Positions 44,683-53,852 are shown, numbered from the stretch's first letter. The stretch: 61,747 bases of DNA from an uncultured Ruthenibacterium sp. (GCA_910587145.1 CAJUMH010000018.1:1-61747), one strand, 5' to 3'. The notes: generated from the sequence alone by a model not told the origin. Numbers and translations are program-made.

Positions 44683-44749
44683 GCCCTTAGGTTCAGCTTG
44701 CGCTGACAGGCCCATCGCGCCGTAAGCGTGGTGCGAAAAGGGAAACTGC

Positions 44750-46516
44750 TTACTGCAGCAGCTGCAGCACGCTCTGGGGCTGCTGATTGGCCTGCGCCAG
44801 CATGGCCTGCGCGGACTGCACGAGAACGTTCATCTTCGTGTAGTTCATCATCTCTTTGGCCATGTCGGTATCGCGGATGCGGCTGTTGGCGGCCGAGAGG
44901 TTCTCGGCGGCAACATCCAGGTTGTTGATGGTGTGCTCGAGGCGGTTCTGCAATGCGCCCATGCCGGCACGCGCGGAGGAAACGTCGTTGATGGCATTCT
45001 TGATGGTGTCGATGGCGCTGCTGGCAAGATCTTCTTTGGTAATCTGCAGGCCGGCCAAACCGAGGCCCTTGGTGCTCATATCCTCCACGGCAACGGTCAT
45101 CTTGCTGAACGGCTCGGCGGTGTCGCCAATCTGCAGGGTCAGACCGCCGGCGTCAATGATGCGCCCGCTGTATCCGACCTTTGCGGCAGCGTCCGTCGTG
45201 CTGACGTTTTCCACGGTGAGCTTGCCGTTACCCGCGGTAACAGTGTAAACGGCGTTGCCGCTGCCGTCCTTGGCCTTCCCCGGCTCGGCCTTGATGTTAT
45301 CGAGGGTTTCGGCAGCGCTCTTGCCCACCTTGATCTCGTCGGCGGCGGGAGTCTCCGCATCGGTGAACTTGTAGGTTTTGTCGCCGACGGTCAGGCTGTT
45401 GCCGGCCGAAACATTGACAAAATCGCCGTTGGAATCCTGGGAGAGGGTGATTTCCGTCTTGCCGGCTATTGCAGCAGAAACCTGAGAGAAATTCTTTTGC
45501 ATTTCTTCCTCGGTGAACGCGCCAACTTTCGCGGGAGCGGCCGGGGGATTTTCTTCGATTTCGATGCTGCTGCCGTCAGCGTCCTTCTTTTCCATCTTGC
45601 CGGCGGCGTCAACCATGCCTTTGCAGGTGAATTTCAAGGCTTGGGTGCCGGTTCCGGCCGAAACCTCATAGACGTCGCTGCCAATTACGACAACCTTGCC
45701 GTTAAGGGTGGCCTTGATGTCCGAAGCACCATACGTAACGTCCGGTGCGCCCGCGGTACCCGTAAAAGCTTTCTCGATTTTGACCACTGTCGCTGTGACG
45801 TTCGCGCCGGTGTCGTAAGTGGCGGGCTTGTCATAGAAGCTGATCGACTTCCCGTCCACTTCCAGCGCGAAGCTAACGGTGACCGCGTTTGTATTGCTGC
45901 CATCCAGCTTAACACTGTAATCCGCAAGATCAATGGTGAACTCGGGGGCCTGCGCGGTTTTTGCGCCGGCGTCATTGGCGTGGGCCGCAGAGGTTTTCTC
46001 AACGCCCAAATCCGCGCCGGTGAGGGTAGCCGAGGGGGTAGGATCGGTGGTTACAACGCCCGTTTCGTTGTTAATGGCCTTGATTTCAGCCAGACTGCCG
46101 TCCAGCAGCTTGGCGCCGTTGAAGTTGGCGCTCTGGCTGGTGCGGTCGATTTCGTCCAGCAGCTGGTTCACTTCATCCTGCAGCGCATCGCGCTCGGTCT
46201 GGGTGTAGGTGCCGTTGGCCGATTTGGTGGCCAGCTCCACCATGCGGTTGAACATGTCGTGCACTTCGCCGAGGTTGCCCTCGGCCGTCTGGATCAGGCT
46301 GATGCCGTCCTGCGCGTTCGAGGAAGCGGTCTCAAGGCCGGTGATCTGCGCCTTCATCTTCTCGCTGATCGCGAGGCCCGCGGCGTCGTCGCCCGCGCGG
46401 TTGATGCGGTAGCCGGAAGCCAGCTTTTCAAGGCTCTTGGAAACCGCGCTGTTGTTCATGCCCAGCTGACGATACGCGTTCAGCGCCATCGTATTTGTAC
46501 GTACTACCATACCCAT
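44750..46516 (-). CDS. fliC: flagellin
   Basis: A 588-residue filament subunit. The conserved N-terminal D0/D1 (about 1-140: RTNTMALNAYRQLGMNNSAV, LASGYRINRAGDDAAGLAI) and C-terminal D1/D0 (about 490-588, ending QANQQPQSVLQLLQ) flank a variable region of about 330 residues rich in Thr/Ser/Asn-type strands. That region forms the exposed surface and likely glycan acceptor. ATG 46516 has AAGGA 7 nt upstream. The leader contains a candidate CsrA site, and csrA is the next gene upstream. Confidence 0.95.
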   Translation of the reverse strand: MGMVVRTNTMALNAYRQLGMNNSAVSKSLEKLASGYRINRAGDDAAGLAISEKMKAQITGLETASSNAQDGISLIQTAEGNLGEVHDMFNRMVELATKSANGTYTQTERDALQDEVNQLLDEIDRTSQSANFNGAKLLDGSLAEIKAINNETGVVTTDPTPSATLTGADLGVEKTSAAHANDAGAKTAQAPEFTIDLADYSVKLDGSNTNAVTVSFALEVDGKSISFYDKPATYDTGANVTATVVKIEKAFTGTAGAPDVTYGASDIKATLNGKVVVIGSDVYEVSAGTGTQALKFTCKGMVDAAGKMEKKDADGSSIEIEENPPAAPAKVGAFTEEEMQKNFSQVSAAIAGKTEITLSQDSNGDFVNVSAGNSLTVGDKTYKFTDAETPAADEIKVGKSAAETLDNIKAEPGKAKDGSGNAVYTVTAGNGKLTVENVSTTDAAAKVGYSGRIIDAGGLTLQIGDTAEPFSKMTVAVEDMSTKGLGLAGLQITKEDLASSAIDTIKNAINDVSSARAGMGALQNRLEHTINNLDVAAENLSAANSRIRDTDMAKEMMNYTKMNVLVQSAQAMLAQANQQPQSVLQLLQ

Positions 46517-46545
46517 AGTAAAATCCTTCTTTGCGGTTCGGTGCC

Positions 46546-46569
46546 AAGCAGGTCGTCCTTCTCCTGCTT
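46546..46569 (-). promoter_or_regulatory. candidate CsrA-binding hairpin in the flagellin leader
   Basis: On the minus strand, AAGCAGG and CCTGCTT form a 7-bp stem that presents AGAAGGACGA in the loop. A-x-GGA in a loop is the CsrA target. A second AAGGA is the flagellin ribosome site itself (46528-46524), about 20 nt downstream, the same two-site layout as Bacillus hag mRNA. Confidence 0.65.
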
Positions 46570-46749
46570 ATCAGCAAAGCCCGCTTTTTTGGTGTGTGTT
46601 GCCCCCGCAATGCAAGGGCGCGTACTCTATTCCAATCTTTGCATCCCGCCGCCCGGGCCGGGCGCTGTGCACCGCGCCGGTCTCGCTTGGCATTCCACAA
46701 AGAGTAAAACCATAAGAAGAAATGCCCCGCCGCTTTGCGCGCAGCCGTT

Positions 46750-47025
46750 TTATCTGTCTTCCGCTGCCGCCAAAGCCGCCTTCGCCGCCCGCTGGGCCCG
46801 CATCACCTTTTTGCTGCGCCGCAGGCTTTCGGCCTTCATGGACTCAATCTTCGGCCAGCGCTCGGGACCGTTCATGTAGTGCTCGCCGCGCGAGATCTTC
46901 AAATCTGCCGGCGCGTCGATGGCAATTTTGAACCTGTTGCCCGTGGGGCTGGTCTCAAACAGCGTAATGTAGATGTTGTCGTTGATGACGATGGTATCGC
47001 CGATGTTCCTTCCAAGCACAAGCAT
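46750..47025 (-). CDS. csrA: carbon storage regulator CsrA with C-terminal extension
   Basis: A 91-residue RNA-binding protein. MLVLGRNIGDTIVINDNIYI is the canonical beta1-beta2 start, and Arg in GRNI and the FKIAIDAP strand are RNA-contact elements. CsrA proteins are usually about 60-75 residues; this one adds about 30 basic/Ala-rich residues after PERWPKIESM. ATG 47025 is preferred because AAAGGAG lies 9 nt upstream. It sits directly upstream of flagellin, whose leader holds GGA targets, so it should repress flagellin translation. FliW is not in the window. Confidence 0.93.
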   Translation of the reverse strand: MLVLGRNIGDTIVINDNIYITLFETSPTGNRFKIAIDAPADLKISRGEHYMNGPERWPKIESMKAESLRRSKKVMRAQRAAKAALAAAEDR

Positions 47026-47236
47026 CTTCTGCAACTCCTTTCGCATGCGGGAAGCCGCCTTGCCGCGTTCCCCCGCAAAAGGGCGGCGCGGCTTTTTGCG
47101 GGGCGCGGATTTGCGCGATTTTGGCGCTTCCCGTCGCCCTTCGCAAAAAGATGCTTTCCCGGGCTTTGTGCGTTTTTGTGTTGGGGCCTTTCGCCCCCGA
47201 AAACGGCCGTTTTTCGGCCTTTTTGGGGCAGAGAGC

Positions 47237-47262
47237 GCGCAAAAAGGTGTACCTTTTTGCGC
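47237..47262. repeat. 26-bp hairpin element, copy 1
   Basis: GCGCAAAAAGG and CCTTTTTGCGC arms flank TGTA. It is the exact reverse complement of the element at 47385. Confidence 0.8.
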
Positions 47263-47384
47263 AGCTGCAAAAAGCGGAAAAAATCCGGAAAAAAGGATTA
47301 AGTTTCGGCCAAAGCGCCCGCATATGCTTAGTGAAAGGGCAGGGAATGCAGCAAAATCACCAGTGCCTCAACAGAAAAACAGCC

Positions 47385-47410
47385 GCGCAAAAAGGTACAC
47401 CTTTTTGCGC
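47385..47410. terminator. 26-bp hairpin element, copy 2, bidirectional terminator
   Basis: The same arms around ACAC, extended outward to an 18-bp stem by ACAGCC/GGCTGT, with T-runs on both sides. It lies about 130 bp downstream of the SDR gene stop. Confidence 0.7.
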
Positions 47411-47539
47411 GGCTGTTTTTTGGCTGAATTTAGCCGTTTTCGGCTGCTTTTGTTTTTGCGGCCTTTTTGCGGCGGCCTTAACGCGGCTGCTGCGCGGCCT
47501 TTTGCGGCGGCTTTTTTGGCGCTTTTGCAAATCGGCAAA

Positions 47540-48340
47540 TTACGGGCGCTGGCCCATGCCGCCCTCCAGCGTGAGGGTTTCGCCGTTCATATACTTAAAG
47601 TCCGGCGAAGCCAGCTGCACGCAAACACGGCCAATTTCCAGCTCGGCGTCGCCGTAGTGGCCGGCCGGCGGCATATGCACGTTTGCCTTAAAAGCGTCGG
47701 GATATGCCTTTTCGAACTGCTCCAGCTGCGCCGTCCAGGCCAGCGGGCAAACAATGTTCACGTTGATGCCGTCCTTGCCCCACTCGTTGGCGGCAACGCG
47801 CGTAAGGCCGCGGATGCCCTCCTTCGCGGCGGCATACGAGCACTGGCCATAGTTGCCGAACAGCCCCGCGCCGGAAGCAAAGTTGATTACGGAGCCTTTG
47901 GTCTCCTTCAGATGCGGATAGCACGCCTTCATATAATAGAAGGTGGCGTACAGGCCGGAGAACAGCGCCAGATTGAACTGGTCGGTGGTGTGCTCGGCGA
48001 TAGGTACGCCGGAGGCCGAGGCCTGCGCGTTATTGATGAGCACGTCGATGCGGCCGAACGTCTTCATCGTTTCGTCAACCACGCTCTGCACCACGGCCTC
48101 GTTGTCCGCGCCGGCGTTTACGTCGGCCTGCATGATCAGCACCTGGATACCGTACAGACGCTCCAGCTCCTCCTTCGCGTCCTCCAGCTTTTTGACATTG
48201 CGGCCGGTGATAACAAGATTCGCGCCCTCTTTGGCGTAGGCGGTGGCGATGCCGTAGCCAATGGAGCCGCAGCGCCCGTCGCTTAAAACAGCGCGGCCGG
48301 CGCCAGTGATGATCGCGGTTTTACCGGTTAAAAAACCCAT
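47540..48340 (-). CDS. short-chain dehydrogenase/reductase
   Basis: A 266-residue Rossmann enzyme. The cofactor loop TGAGRAVLSDGRCGSIGYGI is longer than usual, with an insertion of about 8 residues between the TGxxxGIG glycines. NVNAGADN is the adenine region and INNAQ replaces NNAG. Ser in INFASGAG and the YAAAKEG (Tyr-x3-Lys) motif complete the active site. The substrate is unknown. ATG 48340 has AAAGGAGG upstream. It is a single-gene unit with its own promoter at 48408-48436. Confidence 0.88.
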   Translation of the reverse strand: MGFLTGKTAIITGAGRAVLSDGRCGSIGYGIATAYAKEGANLVITGRNVKKLEDAKEELERLYGIQVLIMQADVNAGADNEAVVQSVVDETMKTFGRIDVLINNAQASASGVPIAEHTTDQFNLALFSGLYATFYYMKACYPHLKETKGSVINFASGAGLFGNYGQCSYAAAKEGIRGLTRVAANEWGKDGINVNIVCPLAWTAQLEQFEKAYPDAFKANVHMPPAGHYGDAELEIGRVCVQLASPDFKYMNGETLTLEGGMGQRP

Positions 48341-48407
48341 GATGATAAACCTCCTTTAAATGATCCCGATTTGCTTGAAGATCGGGCGCTCGATTGAGTG
48401 TGTTTAT

Positions 48408-48436
48408 ATTTTAACATACCGTGCTGCATATGCCAA
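48408..48436 (-). promoter_or_regulatory. promoter of the SDR gene
   Basis: On the minus strand: TTGGCA (48436-48431), 17-bp spacer, TAAAAT (48413-48408). CCCGAT/ATCGGG arms at 48365-48386 may be an operator. Confidence 0.6.
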
Positions 48437-48588
48437 TATCCCGCCGGATGTTTTTACAGGAAATTCATACTTTTTTCTGCGCCCCCCTTGCCTGCGCGGC
48501 CCTTTTTGCCCTGCGCTTTGCCGGAGCTGTCGGATATGTGAAAAAATTGTAAAAGTTAAAATTTTCACCGGTTTTTTGAGCGAAAGGC

Positions 48589-48616
48589 TTGACATACTAA
48601 AAAAGTGTTGTAAAAT
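48589..48616 (+). promoter_or_regulatory. promoter of the hrcA operon
   Basis: TTGACA (48589-48594), 16-bp spacer, TAAAAT (48611-48616), directly followed by CIRCE. The rest of 48341-48588 shows no gene. Confidence 0.85.
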
Positions 48617-48620
48617 AAAA

Positions 48621-48647
48621 TTAGCACTCAACAGTATAGAGTGCTAA
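48621..48647 (+). promoter_or_regulatory. CIRCE operator (HrcA-binding site)
   Basis: TTAGCACTC, 9-nt spacer, GAGTGCTAA: a perfect match to the CIRCE consensus. Confidence 0.98.
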
Positions 48648-48675
48648 AACATCCGAGGGGAGGATGGTGTGCGCG

Positions 48676-49722
48676 ATGCCAATCGACGACCGAAAACAGC
48701 GCGTTCTGCGGGCCATTGTAATGCTTTACGGCGCGCAGGGCGAGCCGGTGGGCAGCGGCCTGCTGGCGCAGCAGCTCGGCCATGCGGTGTCCAGCGCCAC
48801 ACTGCGCAACGAGATGGCGGCGCTTACCAAGCTGGGCCTGCTCGAACAGCCGCACACCAGCGCGGGGCGCGTGCCCAGCGCCAAGGGGTACCGATATTAC
48901 ATTGATCACCTGCTGGATGCGAGCGCCTGCCTTCCCCCCGAGGAACAGCGGCAGGTAAAGCTGCTGTTTTGCGAAATGGATCACGACCCCGAGCGCCTGG
49001 CGCAGAGCGCTGCGCGGGCGCTGGCAGACCTAACGGGCTGCTGCGTGGTTGCCACCACGCCCAAAAGCGAAGATCTGCGCATTGCGCACTACGAGGTAAT
49101 GCAGGTGGGGCGCTATACCGCCGCGGTGCTTGCCGTTACCAGCGCGGGCGGCGTGCGCACCCGCACGGTAAAGCTGGATGTTGCGCTGCGCGCGCAGGAC
49201 GCGGGGCGCCTGGCCGAAACGCTGAACCGCCACCTCACGTTCCGCAGTGCGGCGGATGTGCGCGACGAGCAGCTGCGCGCGGCGGGGCAAAGCCTTGGCG
49301 CGGGCGGCGCGGTGTATTATCCGGTTCTTTCGGCGGCGGTAACGCTGCTGCGCGAGGCCGGGCGCGCGAACGTGTATCTGGAGGGGCAGGAGCATCTGCT
49401 GAGCTGTTCCGCGTATGCGGAGAGCTTCCGCACACTGATGGAGTTTTTCAGCGATACGGATGCGCTCAAACGCTACATCAGCCCCCGAACGGAACGCACG
49501 ACCATTCTGCTGGGCGACGAGCTGCCGGAATACCCCATGCCGGGCTTTTGCCTGATGACAAAGCGGTATTTGGCGGGTGGCGGTTCCACGGGCGCTATTG
49601 CCCTTGTGGGCTCCACGCGGATGCCGTACCGGGAAATGATCCCAAGGCTGGAATATTTTGCGCTGCTGCTTGGCGAGTATATGTCGGGCAAGGCGCAGGG
49701 TAAGACACAGGAGGAGACATAG
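48676..49722 (+). CDS. hrcA: heat-inducible repressor HrcA
   Basis: A repressor of 348 residues from ATG 48676 (an ATG at 48664 would add four, but lies on the ribosome site). The winged helix DDRKQRVLRAIVMLY and SSATLRNEMAALTKLGLLEQ is followed by HTSAGRVPSAKGYRYYIDHLL, the family signature. It binds CIRCE at its own promoter and is activated by GroEL in related bacteria. It is the first gene of hrcA-grpE-dnaK-dnaJ, and its stop is 1 nt before the grpE ATG. Confidence 0.95.
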   Translation: MPIDDRKQRVLRAIVMLYGAQGEPVGSGLLAQQLGHAVSSATLRNEMAALTKLGLLEQPHTSAGRVPSAKGYRYYIDHLLDASACLPPEEQRQVKLLFCEMDHDPERLAQSAARALADLTGCCVVATTPKSEDLRIAHYEVMQVGRYTAAVLAVTSAGGVRTRTVKLDVALRAQDAGRLAETLNRHLTFRSAADVRDEQLRAAGQSLGAGGAVYYPVLSAAVTLLREAGRANVYLEGQEHLLSCSAYAESFRTLMEFFSDTDALKRYISPRTERTTILLGDELPEYPMPGFCLMTKRYLAGGGSTGAIALVGSTRMPYREMIPRLEYFALLLGEYMSGKAQGKTQEET

Positions 49723-49723
49723 C

Positions 49724-50464
49724 ATGGCACAGACACAGCACGAGCGCAGGCAGCCTGCGCAGCCGCCCGATGCCGCGCAGGCGGCCCGCGAACAGGCCAA
49801 GGCCCCGCAGGCGCCCGAAAATGCGCCAAACGGGCAGGAGTGCGCCGGGGCGGCGCAGGCCGCCCCCCCGGGGAACGAAAGCCCCCGGGAGGAACACGCT
49901 GCCGGCCCCGGCGGCGCGCAGGAAGGGGCCGCGCCGGCGGCAGAAGCAAAAGCCGGCGCCGAAGGCGAGCCGGAACCGGCCGCGGCCAAGGCCTCGAAGG
50001 CGGGCGAGACGGCCTCGCTGAGGACAAAGGTAGAACAGCTGGAAAAAAAACTGGCCGAATCGAAGGATGCGCTTTTGCGCACCGCGGCGGAATACGAAAA
50101 CTTTCGCAAGCGCAGCGCGCGCGAGCACGACGCCGCGTTCGACGGCGGCGTGAGCTTTTCGGTAACGGCGCTGCTGCCCGTGCTGGATACGCTGGAGCTG
50201 GCCGCAAACGCCGAAACGGCGGACGAAAGCTATAAAAAGGGCGTGCTGATGACGCTGGAGCAATGCCGTACCGCGTTTGAAAAAATGGGCGTAAAGGAAA
50301 TTGAGGCGCTGGGAAAACCCTTCGATCCGGAGCTGCACGCCGCCGTAATGCAGCAGCCCGCCACCGAGGAAACGCCGTCCGGCACGGTGGCGCAGGTGAT
50401 GCAAAAGGGCTATCTGCTGCACGAGAAGGTTGTGCGCCACGCCATGGTGGCGGTGGCGGAGTAG
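49724..50464 (+). CDS. grpE: nucleotide-exchange factor GrpE
   Basis: A 246-residue co-chaperone that releases ADP from DnaK. The first about 100 residues are Ala/Pro/Gln/Glu-rich and disordered, longer than usual. The coiled coil (LRTKVEQLEKKLAESKDALL) and AAEYENFRKRSAREHD lead into the beta domain with KPFDPELHAAVMQQPA and VAQVMQKGYLLHEKVVRHA. ATG 49724 follows GAGGAG. Placed between hrcA and dnaK as usual. Confidence 0.95.
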   Translation: MAQTQHERRQPAQPPDAAQAAREQAKAPQAPENAPNGQECAGAAQAAPPGNESPREEHAAGPGGAQEGAAPAAEAKAGAEGEPEPAAAKASKAGETASLRTKVEQLEKKLAESKDALLRTAAEYENFRKRSAREHDAAFDGGVSFSVTALLPVLDTLELAANAETADESYKKGVLMTLEQCRTAFEKMGVKEIEALGKPFDPELHAAVMQQPATEETPSGTVAQVMQKGYLLHEKVVRHAMVAVAE

Positions 50465-50515
50465 CCGGAGGAGACATCCGATTTAATTTCAATTTAAAAT
50501 AAGGAGAGAGTTATT

Positions 50516-52375
50516 ATGGGAAAGATCATTGGTATCGACCTTGGCACAACAAACAGCTGCGTTTCCGTGATTGAAGGCGGCGAGCCGGTTGTCATTGCAA
50601 ACGCCGAGGGCGCGCGCACCACGCCGTCCGTTGTGGGCTTCACCAAAACGGGCGACCGTCTGGTGGGCCAGGTGGCAAAGCGTCAGGCTATCACAAACCC
50701 CGACCGCACCATTTCCTCCATCAAGCGCCAGATGGGCACCGATCACAAGGTGGACATCGATGGCAAAAAGTACACCCCGCAGGAGATCAGCGCCATGATC
50801 CTTGCAAAGCTGAAGGCCGACGCCGAGAGCTATCTGGGCGAGAAGGTAACAGAGGCCGTTATCACCGTGCCGGCGTATTTCAACGACAGCCAGCGCCAGG
50901 CCACAAAGGACGCGGGCGCCATCGCGGGGCTGGACGTAAAGCGCATCATCAACGAGCCTACGGCCGCGGCGCTGGCCTACGGCGCGGATAAAGAGAACGA
51001 TCAGAAGATTATGGTGTACGACCTTGGCGGCGGCACGTTCGACGTCTCCATCATCGAGATGGGCGACGGCGTTACGGAGGTGCTCTCCACCGCGGGCGAT
51101 ACGCACCTCGGCGGCGACGATTTCGACCAGCGCATCATTGATTGGCTGGCCGACGAGTTCAAGAAGGAAAACGGCGTGGATCTGCGCAGCGACAAAATGG
51201 CCGCGCAGCGCCTGAAGGAGGCCGCCGAGAAGGCGAAGATCGAGCTTTCCGGCGTGGCCAGCACGGCCATCAATCTGCCGTTCATCACGGCGGACGCCAA
51301 CGGCCCGAAGCATCTGGATACCACGCTCACGCGCGCGAAGTTCAACGAGCTTACGGCAGACCTGGTGGAGCGCACGATGGGCCCGGTGCGCCAGGCGCTG
51401 AAGGACGCCGATCTTTCGCCCAGCGGGCTGAACAAGGTGCTGCTGGTGGGCGGCTCTACGCGTATTCCGGCCGTGCAGGACGCCGTGAAAAACTTTATGA
51501 AGACCGAGCCCAGCAAGGGCATCAACCCGGACGAGTGCGTTGCCATCGGCGCCGCCATTCAGGGCGGCGTTCTGGGCGGCGACGTGAAGGGCCTGCTGCT
51601 GCTGGACGTTACCCCGCTCAGCCTCGGCATCGAGACGATGGGCGGCGTGTGCACCAAGATCATCGACCGCAACACCACCATCCCCACCAAGAAGAGCCAG
51701 ATCTTCTCCACCGCCGCCGACAATCAGCCCTCCGTTGAGGTGAATGTGCTGCAGGGCGAGCGCGAATTTGCGCGCGACAACAAATCGCTGGGCACCTTCC
51801 ATCTGGACGGCATCGCCCCGGCGCCGCGCGGCATTCCGCAGATTGAGGTGACGTTCGATATCGACGCGAACGGCATTGTGAACGTTTCGGCGAAGGATCT
51901 GGGCACGGGCAAGGAGCAGCACATTACGATTACTTCCTCCACGAACATGAGCAAGGACGATGTGGAGCGCGCGGTGCGCGAGGCCGAGCAGTATGCGGCC
52001 GAGGACAAGAAAAAGCGCGAGGAAGTAGACCTGCGCAACGGCGCCGACCAGATGGTGTTCCAAACCGAAAAGGCCATGAACGAATTTGGCGATAAGGTCT
52101 CCGAGAGCGAAAAGGCCGATGTAACGGCCAAGGTGGACGCGCTGAAGGAAGCGCTGAAGGGCAGTGATCTGGAGGCCGTTAAGGCAAAGCAGGAAGAGCT
52201 GCAGAAGGCCTTCTACGCGGTGAGCGAGAAGATCTACAAAGAGGCCGCGGCGGCCGGGCAGGCCGCGGGCGCGCAGGGCGCCGGCCCGGATATGGGCGGC
52301 CAGCCCGGCGCGGGCGGCGGCAATGGCGGCAGCGGCGGCGACAACGTGGTGGACGCCGAGTACCGCGAGGTATAA
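50516..52375 (+). CDS. dnaK: chaperone DnaK (Hsp70)
   Basis: A 619-residue ATP-dependent chaperone. GIDLGTTNSCVSVIEGG is the phosphate-1 motif, VYDLGGGTFDVSI phosphate-2, and LVGGSTRIPAVQ the adenosine motif. The substrate domain starts after LLLLDVTPLSLGIETMGG, and the C-terminal tail is Gly-rich. AAGGAGAGAG precedes the ATG. Full length; nothing unusual. Confidence 0.98.
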   Translation: MGKIIGIDLGTTNSCVSVIEGGEPVVIANAEGARTTPSVVGFTKTGDRLVGQVAKRQAITNPDRTISSIKRQMGTDHKVDIDGKKYTPQEISAMILAKLKADAESYLGEKVTEAVITVPAYFNDSQRQATKDAGAIAGLDVKRIINEPTAAALAYGADKENDQKIMVYDLGGGTFDVSIIEMGDGVTEVLSTAGDTHLGGDDFDQRIIDWLADEFKKENGVDLRSDKMAAQRLKEAAEKAKIELSGVASTAINLPFITADANGPKHLDTTLTRAKFNELTADLVERTMGPVRQALKDADLSPSGLNKVLLVGGSTRIPAVQDAVKNFMKTEPSKGINPDECVAIGAAIQGGVLGGDVKGLLLLDVTPLSLGIETMGGVCTKIIDRNTTIPTKKSQIFSTAADNQPSVEVNVLQGEREFARDNKSLGTFHLDGIAPAPRGIPQIEVTFDIDANGIVNVSAKDLGTGKEQHITITSSTNMSKDDVERAVREAEQYAAEDKKKREEVDLRNGADQMVFQTEKAMNEFGDKVSESEKADVTAKVDALKEALKGSDLEAVKAKQEELQKAFYAVSEKIYKEAAAAGQAAGAQGAGPDMGGQPGAGGGNGGSGGDNVVDAEYREV

Positions 52376-52542
52376 GCCACATCCCGCATTCAGCATTCGG
52401 CGGGGACGGCCGGAGCAGGCCGTCCCCTGCCGATTTTTGCGCCGGCCCCTTTTTTCGCAAAAAACGGCCTTTCGCCCGTTTGGGGCCCAAAAAAGCCGCA
52501 GGGAGCCGGAGAATAACCCGGAAGAAATCAAGGTGAAAAAGT

Positions 52543-53694
52543 ATGGCTGAAAAACGCGATTACTACGAGGTGCTTGGCATTGCCAAGACGGCCTCGGAGG
52601 ACGAGATCAAAAGCGCCTACCGCAAGCTGGCGAAAAAATACCACCCCGACCTGAACCCCGGCAACAAAGAGGCCGAGGAAAAGTTCAAAGAGGTTGGGGA
52701 GGCCTACGAGATCCTGAGCGATGCGCAAAAGCGCGCCCGGTACGATCAGTTCGGCCACGCGGGCGTCGATCCCAATTACGGCGCGGGCGCGGGCGGCTTT
52801 GGCGGCGGCTTCGGCGGTGTGGATCTGGGCGATCTGTTTGGCGATCTGGGCGATATCTTCGGCATGGGCGGCGGGCGCCGCCGTGCAAACCCGAACGCGC
52901 CGCGCAAGGGCAGCGACATCCGCGTTAGCTTGGCGCTTAGCTTTATGGAGGCCGCGCACGGCTGCACCAAAACCGTGAGCGTGAACCGGCAGGATGTCTG
53001 CACCGAGTGCGGCGGCAGCGGCGCGGCCAAGGGCACCAGCCCCGATACCTGCCCGGATTGCCGCGGTACGGGCTATGTAACGGTGCAGCAGCGCACGCCG
53101 TTTGGCGTAATGCAGAGCTCGCAGCCCTGCACGCGCTGCGGCGGCAAGGGCAGGATCATCAAATCGCCGTGCTCCAAGTGCCACGGCAGCGGCAAGACCG
53201 GCAGCACCAAGCGCGTGGAGGTAAAGGTGCCGGCCGGCATTGACGACGATCAGAGCCTGTGCCTGCAGGGCCTGGGCGACGCGGGCATCAACGGCGGGCC
53301 GAACGGCGATCTGTACGTAATTGTAACGGTGCGCCCCGACGCGATGTTCGAGCGCGACCGCTTTGACGTACATGTCACGGTGCCCATCACCTACAGCCAG
53401 GCGGTGCTGGGCGCGGAGGTGGAGGTGCCCACCATCGACGGCAAGGTAAAATACGATGTGCCCGAGGGCACGCAGAGCGGCACGGTGTTCCGCCTGCGCG
53501 GCAAGGGCATTCAGTATATCCGCGGCCGCGGCCGCGGCGATCAATACGTGCACGTTGTGGTAGAGATCCCGAAAAAGCTGACGAAAACGCAGCGTGAAGC
53601 GCTGAAAAAGTTTGAGGATACGCTGAAGGACGACAACTACGAGCAGCGCAAGGGCTTTTTTAAAAGCCTGCGCGATAAATTTGAAAACGGCTGA
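52543..53694 (+). CDS. dnaJ: chaperone DnaJ (Hsp40)
   Basis: A 383-residue co-chaperone. The J domain (about 1-70) has KKYHPDLNPG with HPD. A Gly/Phe-rich region with GVDLGDLFGDLGDIF follows. Four zinc-finger repeats are present: CTECGGSG, CPDCRGTG, CTRCGGKG and CSKCHGSG. C-terminal beta domains end the protein. It stimulates DnaK ATPase. Separated from dnaK by about 170 bp without a clear promoter; probably the operon's last gene. Confidence 0.97.
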   Translation: MAEKRDYYEVLGIAKTASEDEIKSAYRKLAKKYHPDLNPGNKEAEEKFKEVGEAYEILSDAQKRARYDQFGHAGVDPNYGAGAGGFGGGFGGVDLGDLFGDLGDIFGMGGGRRRANPNAPRKGSDIRVSLALSFMEAAHGCTKTVSVNRQDVCTECGGSGAAKGTSPDTCPDCRGTGYVTVQQRTPFGVMQSSQPCTRCGGKGRIIKSPCSKCHGSGKTGSTKRVEVKVPAGIDDDQSLCLQGLGDAGINGGPNGDLYVIVTVRPDAMFERDRFDVHVTVPITYSQAVLGAEVEVPTIDGKVKYDVPEGTQSGTVFRLRGKGIQYIRGRGRGDQYVHVVVEIPKKLTKTQREALKKFEDTLKDDNYEQRKGFFKSLRDKFENG

Positions 53695-53810
53695 TGCCGA
53701 TGACGCCGGCCGGGCGGGCCCGGCAGAGCGGCAGATCCGGCTGGGCGGCAAAAACCAAGCCCGCGGCATAAGCGCTTTTAAAAAAACAATGTGAAAACAG
53801 TGTGCAAAAA

Positions 53811-53852
53811 TCGGCGCCCCTTTTGGCAGGTTCAAGCCAAAAAGGGCGCCGA
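53811..53852. terminator. hairpin terminator after dnaJ
   Basis: TCGGCGCCCCTTTTGGC (53811-53827) pairs with GCCAAAAAGGGCGCCGA (53836-53852) with one mismatch. The rest of 53695-54033 holds no gene. Confidence 0.65.

Larger units (their letters stand above)
47026..47539. other. non-coding region with two inverted copies of a 26-bp palindromic element
   Basis: About 510 bp without a credible gene. Reading frames are low-complexity GC shadow. It contains the two hairpins at 47237 and 47385. Confidence 0.6.

Noticed and set aside
46517..46600. Possible sigma-54 (TTGGCAC ... GC) or sigma-D promoter for flagellin
   Set aside because: Spacing between the GG and GC elements is one base short for sigma-54, and no TAAA / GCCGATAA pair was found for sigma-D.
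50489..52531. Long minus-strand frame opposite dnaK
   Set aside because: Antisense shadow of a highly conserved gene; no start signals and no recognisable protein.
53820..53850. GGTTCAAGCC resembling a tRNA T-arm
   Set aside because: It is the loop and stem of the dnaJ terminator; no acceptor or anticodon arms exist around it.
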